A stretch of DNA of 50,327 nucleotides from contig ONYZ01000013.1 of NCBI GenBank assembly GCA_900322175.1, positions 1-50,327 of the forward strand. Direction: 5' to 3'. Made by a program: the position numbers and the translations under genes. A model generated the notes under the pieces. It worked only from the letters and a program-made list of their open reading frames with translations, searched no databases and was not told the DNA's origin. This DNA is from an uncultured Prevotella sp. GTDB lineage: Bacteria > Bacteroidota > Bacteroidia > Bacteroidales > Bacteroidaceae. How positions within the stretch are numbered: position 1 is the first letter of the stretch; every line of letters begins with the position of its first letter. This document shows positions 1 to 7,588 of this stretch, in pieces.

Positions 1-14
1 GGAATGGACGCAAA

Positions 15-44
15 AAGCCCAGCGAAATCACTTTCACAGGGCTT
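15..44 (-). terminator. Probable terminator of the methyltransferase-DUF262 operon
   Basis: AAGCCC at 15-20 pairs with GGGCTT at 39-44. Read on the minus strand, the second arm runs into TTTTTGCG, giving a short stem with a U-tract 51 bp after the DUF262 stop codon. The stem is only 6 bp and the loop is long (18 nt), so termination is likely but not certain. Confidence 0.5.
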
Positions 45-94
45 ATAAGGGTGTTTATAGATGAAACTATATAGGGGATAGAATAGCGGATTCT

Positions 95-847
95 TTAGTA
101 TATTGGAAATGTTCGTTTAACCCAAGCAATAACTTTTTGGAAATAACTCCATAGTGGCACTGCGTTTGGGTCAAGATGATGGTCTGCCATGTATTGTTTG
201 ATATTATCTTGGCTAATCCATTTCAAAGCCAACTCAAGAAGTTCTTGTCTATCTACTTTACAGTTTACATATGCTGCAGCAAGACCATGAGCGCCCTCAT
301 TCTTTCTACTGAAATATTTCTTTGCACTTGTGAGCCAGTCACCAGTAAACAATGCATTACGTAACTCTTGATCAGAAAGTCTTTCACCCGCAATATTAAC
401 GATTCTGAACCATTCCAATTTTTCATCATCGTCATCGCCTTCGCAAAAATAGACCATCAGTTTGTAATCCAAAAATTCTTTTGCCCGTTTTGGACTCAAC
501 ATATGGAAATATAGTGGGTCGCCATTAGATTGTTTGATAGAAAAAGGAACAATACCTTCTGCGGCGAATCTGCAAATAGAGATTGTACGTTGTTGACCAT
601 CGAGGATTTCAAAGTTTCCATCCTCTTTCTTTACCCAATACATTACATTCAAAGGAAAACCTTTCAGAACAGTTTCAATAACAGCATTCCGTTTATCATC
701 AGGATAGACGAATTCACGCTGATACTTTGGGCGTACATCAAGCCGACCACCATAGGCAACAACACCTTCGTCCTGACTATCCTTATATCCTTCTATCAAG
801 TCTCGAATAGGGATATAATGCAATTCAATCTTCATGCTTGGCTTCAT
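95..847 (-). CDS. DUF262-family protein (GmrSD N-terminal-like), no nuclease domain
   Basis: This 250-aa protein has the hallmark of the DUF262 / ParB-like fold: a YQREFVY segment near residue 43 and the invariant DGQQR box near residue 84. In family members such as GmrS this fold is thought to bind and hydrolyse nucleotide, and it is usually followed by a DUF1524 HNH nuclease domain. Here the protein ends soon after the helical segment and no HNH motif is visible, so it is a short, possibly regulatory version. The start (ATG, complement 845-847) overlaps the end of the upstream methyltransferase gene by 23 nt, so the two are almost surely co-translated. A modification-dependent defence role is inference from the neighbour. 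The family call is firm; the function is not. Confidence 0.8.
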   Translation of the reverse strand: MKPSMKIELHYIPIRDLIEGYKDSQDEGVVAYGGRLDVRPKYQREFVYPDDKRNAVIETVLKGFPLNVMYWVKKEDGNFEILDGQQRTISICRFAAEGIVPFSIKQSNGDPLYFHMLSPKRAKEFLDYKLMVYFCEGDDDDEKLEWFRIVNIAGERLSDQELRNALFTGDWLTSAKKYFSRKNEGAHGLAAAYVNCKVDRQELLELALKWISQDNIKQYMADHHLDPNAVPLWSYFQKVIAWVKRTFPIY

Positions 848-1844
848 AATATTCCTTTCTTAATCTGATTAATATTCTGACAAATTTTGGTTTTCCATCC
901 ACACTACCATCTTTATCTTTTATAAGTCCATGAGCCTTTATAGGTACATTCTCTGTGCGCCTGTAATCATTGGCATTTAATATTTCGAATTGCTCTGGGT
1001 TATACTTACTCATGAAAGTGACGGGGACGCCCATTGGACCAAAGTAGTCACCTGGTATATCTTTGACAGCATCAACATCTATAGCCTTATAATTATCGAA
1101 CTCCTTATAAGTGTTCATCCAGAATTTCTTACCAAGCGCCATTTCCTCATGACGCTTTGGATAGTCCAAATTCGTATACCAGCAGATATTACCATGGCTC
1201 CTCCATTTTTGTCCATCCTTATCTACCCAATATCTTGACTTCCTTGGCGGATAATACGAAGGCACGCGGAATTTCATATCACCAGCCTTAGTACCTAACC
1301 AAATGACATTATTCTTCACTAATGGAAATACTTCTTTGTAAGACATCGCATCGTGATTACCTATAATAAGGAATTTCTTTTTGTGTTTCATCATTAGCTC
1401 AATAAACTGACGAAACAAAGAGAAAGGTGGATTGGTCACTACAATGTCAGCCTGCCTTAATAATTCGACGCACTCCGGACTTCTGAAATCACCATCTCCC
1501 TTGAGTGGTTTGATATCAATATCAGGGCCATTTACGTCACAACCTTCATTCTTCTTTCCATCGTAAATTAGATAGACAGCATGTTCACTGGCGTATTCAC
1601 TAAAAAGATCCGGCTGTTGATTCTTATAGCAGGTGGTTATCAGTCGCTTTAATCCCAATACTTCAAAATTTAGGCTAAAGAACTTAAAGAAGTTACTTAC
1701 CCTTGGGTCATCACAATTACATAAAACCGTCTTACCCACAAAATGCTCTTTGTAGTGTCGAAGTTCATTCTCTATGTCAGAAATTTGAGTATAGAATTCA
1801 TCCTCCTTATTGCGACCTGCGGCAGTTAATGTTTTACTTGACAT
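825..1844 (-). CDS. EcoRI-type adenine-specific DNA methyltransferase
   Basis: The 339-aa product resembles M.EcoRI along its length: DEFYTQ followed by DIENEL at the N-terminus, the CNCDDPRVSNFFK block that forms the AdoMet pocket, GDGDFRS, and catalytic motif IV as TNPPF near residue 138. M.EcoRI methylates adenine in GAATTC; the same target is possible here but cannot be proven from sequence. I start at the ATG at 1842-1844 (MSSKTL); an ATG 11 codons upstream is also open, but the M.EcoRI-like homology starts after it. No EcoRI-like endonuclease gene lies nearby; the only partner is the overlapping DUF262 gene downstream. A plausible -7 element on the minus strand lies at 2169-2176, implying a leader of about 320 nt containing the inverted repeat at 1926-2113. 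Confidence 0.9.
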   Translation of the reverse strand: MSSKTLTAAGRNKEDEFYTQISDIENELRHYKEHFVGKTVLCNCDDPRVSNFFKFFSLNFEVLGLKRLITTCYKNQQPDLFSEYASEHAVYLIYDGKKNEGCDVNGPDIDIKPLKGDGDFRSPECVELLRQADIVVTNPPFSLFRQFIELMMKHKKKFLIIGNHDAMSYKEVFPLVKNNVIWLGTKAGDMKFRVPSYYPPRKSRYWVDKDGQKWRSHGNICWYTNLDYPKRHEEMALGKKFWMNTYKEFDNYKAIDVDAVKDIPGDYFGPMGVPVTFMSKYNPEQFEILNANDYRRTENVPIKAHGLIKDKDGSVDGKPKFVRILIRLRKEYYEAKHED

Positions 1845-1897
1845 ACACAATTGATAGTTTTTAGTCCAAAATTGCATCTGACTATCAATCGCCCGTT

Positions 1898-2113
1898 CGC
1901 ATAAAGAAAGCGCGATGCCTCTTATGCGTTAAGCTGGGGTATGCCTAGGAATTGGGCCCCATCCTCATCTAATAAGAATGCACCACGCCTGTTGGCGCGA
2001 ATACATTGCTATACCGATGAGGAATGGGGATGCACATTCCTGCACCCCACAAAGCCTATTACTTCAAAGCGTTTCTTATCCCAATTTGTTTCCTAGGCAT
2101 ATTGGCTTAACGC
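1898..2113 (-). repeat. Nested inverted repeat, probable structured leader RNA of the methyltransferase operon
   Basis: Four successive arms pair inward: GCGTTAAGC (1926-1934) with GCTTAACGC (2105-2113); ATGCCTAGGA (1941-1950) with TCCTAGGCAT (2091-2100); ATTGGG (1951-1956) with CCCAAT (2080-2085); and CCCATCCTCATC (1958-1969) with 2016-2028, with one bulged A. A further hairpin pairs CGCATAA (1898-1904) with TTATGCG (1922-1928). It shares three bases with the outer arm, so the two stems cannot both form fully. If transcribed from the minus-strand promoter near 2170, this sits in the 5' leader of the methyltransferase gene. It could instead be the remains of a palindromic mobile element. Confidence 0.6.
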
Positions 2114-2168
2114 GAAATAATAGCAAATGCTTCTTTACTGGCCCGGTATTTCTCCTCCGAACCGATGG

Positions 2169-2176
2169 CAAAGGTA
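2169..2176 (-). promoter_or_regulatory. Putative -7 element for the methyltransferase operon
   Basis: On the minus strand this reads TACCTTTG, a full match to the Bacteroidetes TAnnTTTG element. No good TTTG -33 box is visible 19-21 bp upstream, so the call rests on the -7 box and its position alone. Confidence 0.35.
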
Positions 2177-2339
2177 CAAATAAAAATCATAAATCAGTAT
2201 ACAGAAGCGAAAAAGTTGTCGAAAAACTTGCATTATTGCAATATTTGTCCCAATTTTGCATCAGATGAGATTACAGACGCCTGCGCGAGCAACGCCTCGC
2301 TAGAGAGGCTGAGAAATCATTTTCACTACCTGTCCTAGC

Positions 2340-2397
2340 CTACTCCGACTAGATTGACGATTTACCCGTAGCGGATTGGCATTCTACTCCGACTAGA
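2340..2397. repeat. 14-bp direct repeat, 44 bp apart
   Basis: CTACTCCGACTAGA occurs exactly at 2340-2353 and again at 2384-2397. The spacing is about four helical turns. It lies in the non-coding stretch upstream of the 400-aa orphan gene. It may be a protein-binding site or recombination scar; nothing nearby decides between these. Confidence 0.6.
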
Positions 2398-2567
2398 GCG
2401 TTTTTCGGGTTCCTGATGGCGTGAAGTAAGCAAGTAAGAAGGTAACTTGTGGACAGGAACTGCGAAGCAATGTTCCCATGATTATAAGATTCTTATATAG
2501 GATTAATATTATTGTAATTCCTATGTTATTCCATAAATTACCACAACTAAATGCCTAAAAACTTTCC

Positions 2568-2601
2568 TGTCATCAAGTGACTTGGTGACTTTCCTACTTT
2601 T
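2568..2601 (+). repeat. Left arm of a long-range imperfect inverted repeat
   Basis: Read on the plus strand this begins TGTCATCAAG, then TGACTTGG, then TGACTTTCCTACT. The reverse complement of 7343-7376 reads TGTCATCAAA then TGACTTTCCTACT, that is, the same sequence lacking one 8-bp TGACTTGG unit. The two arms face each other across 4.8 kb holding the 400-aa orphan and the VirE-type operon. Confidence 0.6.
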
Positions 2602-2640
2602 AATGTGTCAATATGGCATAAATATACAAATAATTAGATA

Positions 2641-3843
2641 ATGGCACGATATTTGACTGTAGCATACACAATTAATAAATTAGACATTATGATTTTAAAA
2701 ACAGTAGTAGAACATGACAAATCGGGACTTGAGATGGTTCTCGATGCAATGAACGAGCTTTTGGAAGAAAAGTTTGTTGAGGGTATTAAGAATAAACATC
2801 GTACACTATATGAAATAAAGCAGATGACAGAGCTATTGGGAATATACCAGCACCGTATAAACATAGAATCGAATGCTGTTTCCAAATTCGCAGAAACGTT
2901 TATCCGTTCATTTGCCACACCCAACAACAGGTGCTTTAACACTACAGAGGAATTGTTCACTAAGATAAAGAGCACCATTGCTAGCTTGAAAGACGTGTTC
3001 TATAAGACATCAGCAACTGACAGGACTCAGCTACCCGAAGGAGTTGAGGTTCCGACGGTATTCGAAAGATCTCCATTGGGTCACGGAAATTATACTGCCG
3101 ACGTGTTCGGACTTAGTTCATATCCGAAAGAAGTTCAAGATTTGTATAACGCGCTCGAAACGATGTTCTCATCAGCCACATCAACCCTTGCATTATGCCA
3201 TATGATGATTGAGCAGGAGGACACCACACGTAATGATATAGTACAGTTGCGGCAAATCTACAAAGAAAGCTGCAATGAAATGTTGGAAGCAGTAAATGCA
3301 GCTACAGCATTTATTACTTCATCCCAGGAACTACCTGAAAATGAAATGGAAAAACTCAGAGAGAAAGCCGGCTCAGAAGATAATGAGAAATTTCTGAAAT
3401 CGGGTTATCATAATTACGACAAGAAGATAATGACTCAATATCTGATTATCAAAACCGTAAAGCAAGCTCGCAACGAAGGACTAACCGAACAGGAGGCATT
3501 CTTTTGGCGCAAGAACCATAAGAAAGCACTATTGGTTAGAAAAGTAATCGATAATTTTGATAAAATAAAAGATGTGGAGGGACAGAAAGGCAGCCTTTCA
3601 AGCAGAGTACTTGTCGAGTTCTTAAAATGGTGCGGTGTAAATGAGAGTATAGAGACTCAATTGTACAAATACTATTTTCAACCTAAATATAGCACAAAAG
3701 GTAAATTTAAGCCAATAGGATGGAATACTATTAGCGGAAGACGTAAAGAGTTAATTGACTTGGGAGCCACCGGTGAGTCTCTTGCTAAAGATTTCGAAAA
3801 ACGACTAGAAAACGTTTTAACTCTACAAGAATTAGCTGCTTAA
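2641..3843 (+). CDS. Hypothetical protein, 400 aa, largely helical
   Basis: I do not recognise this family. The protein has no signal peptide, no membrane segment and no obvious catalytic motif. It is rich in Lys, Glu and Thr and looks mostly alpha-helical. The last 70 residues are basic, with a KGKFKPIGW segment and an RRKELIDLG stretch, which would suit a small DNA- or RNA-binding tail; that is a guess. Base composition is clearly more AT-rich than the following VirE-type gene, which suggests a separate origin. The ATG at 2641 is preceded by an A/T-rich stretch as usual for this group. The gene ends just before a strong hairpin at 3862-3927. A weak resemblance in size and helix content to RteC-type proteins of conjugative elements did not hold up on inspection. 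Confidence 0.7.
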   Translation: MARYLTVAYTINKLDIMILKTVVEHDKSGLEMVLDAMNELLEEKFVEGIKNKHRTLYEIKQMTELLGIYQHRINIESNAVSKFAETFIRSFATPNNRCFNTTEELFTKIKSTIASLKDVFYKTSATDRTQLPEGVEVPTVFERSPLGHGNYTADVFGLSSYPKEVQDLYNALETMFSSATSTLALCHMMIEQEDTTRNDIVQLRQIYKESCNEMLEAVNAATAFITSSQELPENEMEKLREKAGSEDNEKFLKSGYHNYDKKIMTQYLIIKTVKQARNEGLTEQEAFFWRKNHKKALLVRKVIDNFDKIKDVEGQKGSLSSRVLVEFLKWCGVNESIETQLYKYYFQPKYSTKGKFKPIGWNTISGRRKELIDLGATGESLAKDFEKRLENVLTLQELAA

Positions 3844-3861
3844 TATTAAAAACAATAGATT

Positions 3862-3927
3862 TTAGAATAAAAAGCAGAAATAAAATTGGATGGATTCACA
3901 GAGAGTCCATCCACTGTTTTATTCTAA
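3862..3927 (+). terminator. Double hairpin terminator after the 400-aa gene
   Basis: An inner hairpin pairs GGATGGA (3888-3894) with TCCATCC (3906-3912), and an outer perfect 11-bp stem pairs TTAGAATAAAA (3862-3872) with TTTTATTCTAA (3917-3927). It starts 18 bp after the stop codon, so a terminator is the natural reading. Confidence 0.7.
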
Positions 3928-3939
3928 TACTTGAATTGC

Positions 3940-4039
3940 CAATCCAAAGTTTATCATTTTTTTAGAATCAGAAGAGTATATTCATTCCAAAGTTTAAAAC
4001 TATACAATCCAAAGATAGTTTAACGCAATCCAAAACATG
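3940..4039 (+). repeat. Four phased CAATCCAAAG-type repeats upstream of the VirE-type operon
   Basis: CAATCCAAAG occurs at 3940, as CATTCCAAAG at 3983, again as CAATCCAAAG at 4005, and as CAATCCAAAA at 4026. Starts are 43, 22 and 21 bp apart, which is four, two and two turns of DNA, so all copies face the same side of the helix. The first two copies share four more bases (TTTA). The array ends 66 bp before the -33 box of the next promoter. It looks like an operator or iteron array for a dimeric or cooperative DNA-binding protein. Confidence 0.65.
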
Positions 4040-4105
4040 TTGCAAAAAGAATTGTAAAACAATCTAAGTCTACATTTTATCGTTACTTACGAAGTTCGTA
4101 AAACA

Positions 4106-4137
4106 TTTGATTATTCAGGAAAATCGCAATAATTTTG
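4106..4137 (+). promoter_or_regulatory. Promoter of the small unknown / VirE-type operon
   Basis: TTTG at 4106-4109 and TAATTTTG at 4130-4137 are separated by 20 bp, a full match to the Bacteroidetes housekeeping promoter. Transcription would start near 4143, giving a leader of about 117 nt with possible stems (GGCTC 4151-4155 with GAGCC 4176-4180; ACCAC 4199-4203 with GTGGT 4220-4224). Confidence 0.75.
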
Positions 4138-4259
4138 CACTCCGGAGTTAGGCTCCAGGGCGCAATTTTGTATTTGAGCCTGTTCGGGAGCAGACCTCAC
4201 CACCCAACGCATGCTACGTGTGGTTCATTATATTTATAAACCCTATACATATTTATTAT

Positions 4260-4754
4260 ATGAATAAGGAAACAACATCACAGCCCAAACCAATCAGAAT
4301 CAAGGGCACGGGCATCTTTATGGGCAAGGAATTCTGTTTCCAGCCTAGCGAACCAGGAGAGCCAACCCAGCTCAACGTTAGAACTTGCAAGGGTGGCAAA
4401 ACCTACAAAACCACTAGTGAGACCAAACCTCTGCAGGTGGTGCATCTAAGTTGTCCAGCAAATGCTGCCGATCCGTATGCAGAATACCTCAGTCAGCTTG
4501 ACCGACTTGGTATTAAGCCACAGACAGAAAAGCCGCAGCAGCAGAAACAGCGAGTGATAAGCGAAGGCGGAATGGAGGTATTTCTTGATTCCAAAGCATG
4601 TCGCCTAACCTATCACGGCTGCATAGACCTGCAGCACAACTGCAACTGGCAGAGCGAAGTAATGCGACAAGTGCAGATAATAGCACGCACACTGCCTGTA
4701 AACGAGAAGTTTAAACGTATCATCACAAAAGTAAAGAAAGGATTAAGCAAATGA
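4260..4754 (+). CDS. Hypothetical protein, 164 aa, partner of the VirE-type gene
   Basis: The product is 164 aa and I do not recognise a domain. It starts at the ATG at 4260 (MNKETT); an upstream in-frame start at 4218 lies in the structured leader and adds unlikely sequence. The N-terminal half is a probable small beta domain (KGTGIFMGKEFCFQP). The middle has a Pro/Gln-rich linker near residue 90, and the C-terminal third is basic (KVKKGLSK). The stop codon overlaps the start of the VirE-type gene (ATGA at 4751-4754), so the two proteins are translationally coupled and may work together on DNA; that is inference from arrangement only. Confidence 0.75.
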   Translation: MNKETTSQPKPIRIKGTGIFMGKEFCFQPSEPGEPTQLNVRTCKGGKTYKTTSETKPLQVVHLSCPANAADPYAEYLSQLDRLGIKPQTEKPQQQKQRVISEGGMEVFLDSKACRLTYHGCIDLQHNCNWQSEVMRQVQIIARTLPVNEKFKRIITKVKKGLSK

Positions 4755-7342
4755 AAATGACTTATCAATCTAACATCGACCAGCCCACACAGGAGCTGAC
4801 AGAGCAGGTACTGAGAGACCTGACCGAGAGCACAGCCACAAGCGCTCTTATCGACAACTATCGCCTATTGAAGCGCAAAATGGCCGAGGCTGAGGCTAAA
4901 GAAGCACTCAACGAGTTTCTTGTCGATATAGTGAACAACCAAGAATACAAGGCCTGGCTGGCTCAGGAACTGAAACGTGACGAAAAGCGCTCCAAGAAAC
5001 GCGTGCCTGCAGAAGACCTGAAGCGTGTAAAGCTCTACATCAGTCAGCAGAAGTCGGCGCTTCCTACCGTTATCCCCACCGCGCAATTCACCGAGAGCAA
5101 AGATCGCTGGAACCGCAAAGGACTTTGGCGTGTTCAGGCCAATGGCTACCTGACTGGTCTGGCTGTGCTTGATGCCGACCACGTGCCTAACCCCGAAGCC
5201 ATCATCGACGAGTGGCTAAATCGCGACGACTTCAATACCCTAGGCATAGTATGGATTTTCATCACCCCTAGTGGCGAGGGAGTTAAGGTAGTATTCAAGG
5301 CTCGCGAAGACTGGGGTAACCTACAGGACAACGTCTACCAGATGGCTGAGCAACTTGGAGTGCTGGACTATGCCGACGGCCAGTGCAAGAATTCTGACCA
5401 CGCTCACTTTGTGCCTAAGGCCTGCGATGTGAAGTATATCAACTGGACTGAACTCTTCGGCTACGATAATCCTGCCTACGAGCAACGATACGGCGAAGCA
5501 TACCGCCGAGGCGAGTCGGAACCTACTCAGCCCAAATGGCAAGAGTATGAACACCGTCGCAGCGAGGCTAGAAAGAGCAGCAACACTGCCACGACAACAT
5601 CCGAAACCAAGCCTGCCGCCCCTACCCAAGCACTAGTTGCACCCGTAGAGTTAACACAGCGCGATGAGGCAATCATCAAGGCACTCAACGAGTATTATCC
5701 CGATGCTCTGCCCGAGGGTCAAAAGCATCCCACATTCACCGAAGAGACATCGCACTGGCTCTGCTGGCTCACCGACAACAACCCAGAGAAGGCTATTGCA
5801 ATGAGTCTGCGCCTAAACTGGGTGATAGCCTGGAGCAATCGCCAGCCTGGCGAGATCGAAGACCTGATAAACAGCGCATCCAGAAAGAAGATACTTACAC
5901 GCTGTCCAAAGGTGCTCAAAGACTTGCTGCTGAAGGCTGGTATCGACACAGACATAACACCCAAGATGTGTGATGCCGACGACGATATGCCATTCAATGA
6001 GTGGATTGAGAAGATTCAGGGTCTGTTTGATGTGTATCCATGTGTACGCGAAATCTGCGAACCCCATTCCCAGAAACTTTGGCCGTTCCTGCTCTTTGCC
6101 GCAGCAGCATTCTTGGGCACCGACATGACTCTGTGCTGGTACTACTTCTACGACCAGCCCGAAAAGCGTCGCCGACTGAACTACAATGTGCTTGGTATAG
6201 GCGACCCGGCTGTTGGTAAAGGTCCGCTAGAGCGTATCGAGAATCTGCTTACAGAGCCTATGGACCAATCCGACAAGCTGGCTAACGATGCCATCAACAC
6301 CTACAAGGAGAACTCACTGGCCAAGGGGCAAAACAAGGATAAGGGCATTAAACCTAAGGTTATCGTGCGCAAGCACGGAGCCCGCACATCCAACAATGTG
6401 TTTATCAACGATATGGTAAACGCATGGGTAGAGGTGGACGGCGAGCGCATGCAGCAACACATGCTGACCACCGACACCGAAGCCCTGAACTCCATCAAGA
6501 TGCAGAAGGGCGGTTCGTGGATAGACAAGCAGGTGATGGAAATCAAGGCCTGGAGCAACGAGCGCGACTCGCAGCAGTACGCCAACAACGACTCGATCAG
6601 CGGCCCATTTAACGTATATTGGAATCTGGTTCGTACGTGTACGCCGCCAGCACTCAAGATATTAGTAAACGAGCGCAACTTTGGTAGCGGATACCCTCTG
6701 CGCCTCTACGTACTGCCAGTGCCCGACAAAGGCTTCGAGATGATACCACTGCGCCGCAAGAGTCAGAAGAAGCTTGATGCAGACGAGGTGATACGCCAGT
6801 GGGGCTATCGCATGGACAAGCGCCAAGGCGAGCTGCCCATCTGGAATCTGGTAGAACACAGCTGGCACTGGACCAACGACCGAATGGAGATAGCAGCATT
6901 CAACGAGGACAAGGCAGACCGTATGCTCCTTAAGCGATGTGCCGTCAACGGCCTATGTGCAGCAGCCCCTTGGGTTGACATGCGCCATTGGGACGAGCGT
7001 GAAAAGACGGGTACCTACGAACCCGACGATCAAGACAAGGCACTACTTGACCTGGTACTAGACATACAGTACAAGACCCAGCGTCACTACTTCTACGAAC
7101 TGGCACGCAACTACTACGACGAGCAGACCAAGGATGCCACCCAGTTCCGACGCCGTACCACACGCTATGCGCAGTGCTACCAGAAGCTACCCAACCCATT
7201 CACCACAGAGCAGTTTGCACAGGTGTTCGGGTTTGCCAATAATCGCTCGGCCAACAAGTCAATCAACCGGCTGCTTCACGACAAAGCCATCGAACGAACC
7301 AAGCGTGGCGAATATCGTAAGCGCGTGCAGAATATTGACTAG
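4751..7342 (+). CDS. BT4734/VirE-type primase-helicase-like protein (DUF3987-like)
   Basis: This 863-aa protein has the layout of Bacteroidales VirE / BT4734-type proteins. Residues about 95-240 form the BT4734-like N-terminal domain, related to primase-polymerase folds (AVLDADHV, TPSGEGVKVVF). A linker rich in Thr, Glu and Pro follows (about 255-300), then a helical part, then a P-loop ATPase core with Walker A GDPAVGKGP at about 484-492 and an FINDMVNAWVEVDGE strand that could carry Walker B. The C-terminal 100 residues include a probable winged-helix end (FGFANNRSANKSINRLL). Such proteins are thought to act in replication of mobile elements or prophage remnants; no integrase, relaxase or phage structural gene is near. 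GC is higher than in the flanking genes. Confidence 0.82.
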   Translation: MKMTYQSNIDQPTQELTEQVLRDLTESTATSALIDNYRLLKRKMAEAEAKEALNEFLVDIVNNQEYKAWLAQELKRDEKRSKKRVPAEDLKRVKLYISQQKSALPTVIPTAQFTESKDRWNRKGLWRVQANGYLTGLAVLDADHVPNPEAIIDEWLNRDDFNTLGIVWIFITPSGEGVKVVFKAREDWGNLQDNVYQMAEQLGVLDYADGQCKNSDHAHFVPKACDVKYINWTELFGYDNPAYEQRYGEAYRRGESEPTQPKWQEYEHRRSEARKSSNTATTTSETKPAAPTQALVAPVELTQRDEAIIKALNEYYPDALPEGQKHPTFTEETSHWLCWLTDNNPEKAIAMSLRLNWVIAWSNRQPGEIEDLINSASRKKILTRCPKVLKDLLLKAGIDTDITPKMCDADDDMPFNEWIEKIQGLFDVYPCVREICEPHSQKLWPFLLFAAAAFLGTDMTLCWYYFYDQPEKRRRLNYNVLGIGDPAVGKGPLERIENLLTEPMDQSDKLANDAINTYKENSLAKGQNKDKGIKPKVIVRKHGARTSNNVFINDMVNAWVEVDGERMQQHMLTTDTEALNSIKMQKGGSWIDKQVMEIKAWSNERDSQQYANNDSISGPFNVYWNLVRTCTPPALKILVNERNFGSGYPLRLYVLPVPDKGFEMIPLRRKSQKKLDADEVIRQWGYRMDKRQGELPIWNLVEHSWHWTNDRMEIAAFNEDKADRMLLKRCAVNGLCAAAPWVDMRHWDEREKTGTYEPDDQDKALLDLVLDIQYKTQRHYFYELARNYYDEQTKDATQFRRRTTRYAQCYQKLPNPFTTEQFAQVFGFANNRSANKSINRLLHDKAIERTKRGEYRKRVQNID

Positions 7343-7376
7343 AAAAGTAAGATAGTAGGAAAGTCATTTGATGACA
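7343..7376 (-). repeat. Right arm of the long-range imperfect inverted repeat
   Basis: Its reverse complement matches 2568-2601 except for one missing TGACTTGG unit and a few bases at the end. It begins directly after the VirE-type stop codon and abuts the terminator hairpin at 7376-7415. Confidence 0.6.
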
Positions 7377-7415
7377 AGAACGCCTCGCAGGGGACCCTTT
7401 CCTTGCGAGGTTCTT
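7376..7415 (+). terminator. Terminator-like hairpin after the VirE-type gene
   Basis: AAGAA (7376-7380) pairs with TTCTT (7411-7415), and CCTCGCA (7383-7389) with TGCGAGG (7404-7410), a 12-bp stem with a 2-nt bulge. There is no long T-run right after it, so it could also be an mRNA end-protecting stem. Confidence 0.55.
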
Positions 7416-7462
7416 AAGGCTTATAATAATTTAAGTTTTTCTTTAAAATAATTGCGTAAATA

Positions 7463-7494
7463 TTTGGTAATATGGAAATTATTTTGTAACTTTG
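7463..7494 (+). promoter_or_regulatory. Promoter of the HU-like / smalltalk transcript
   Basis: TTTG (7463-7466), a 20-bp spacer and TAACTTTG (7487-7494) match the Bacteroidetes promoter fully. The leader of about 90 nt contains an 8-bp stem, TTCGGCCA (7528-7535) with TGGTCGAA (7547-7554), with one G-U pair and an 11-nt loop. Confidence 0.8.
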
Positions 7495-7588
7495 CACCTG
7501 TAATCAGAACGATTGCAAGAAGCGGGATTCGGCCACCCGGTGTAGCTGGTCGAACAGTCTCTAATACCATGAAAAACACATTAAGAAT

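Larger units (their letters stand above)
1878..2640. other. 763-bp non-coding stretch with nested inverted repeat and direct repeats
   Basis: No convincing gene lies here; the longest open frames have no family features. It holds the nested inverted repeat 1898-2113, a minus-strand -7 box (TACCTTTG, complement of 2169-2176), a small hairpin (GCCTC at 2294-2298 with GAGGC at 2305-2309), a 14-bp direct repeat (2340-2353 and 2384-2397), and the left arm of a long-range inverted repeat (2568-2601). The 2400-2560 part shows nothing recognisable. Confidence 0.6.

Noticed and set aside
1978-2268. 96-codon open frame in the gene-free stretch
   Set aside because: It runs through the inverted repeat, has no ribosome-site context, and its product has no domain character.
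1878-2640. Retron or group II intron RNA
   Set aside because: The nested stems invited this, but no reverse transcriptase gene lies in the window and no intron domain V pattern was found.
2641-3843. RteC-type regulator of a conjugative transposon
   Set aside because: The size and helix content are similar, but the C-terminal RteC pattern is absent and no conjugation gene is present.
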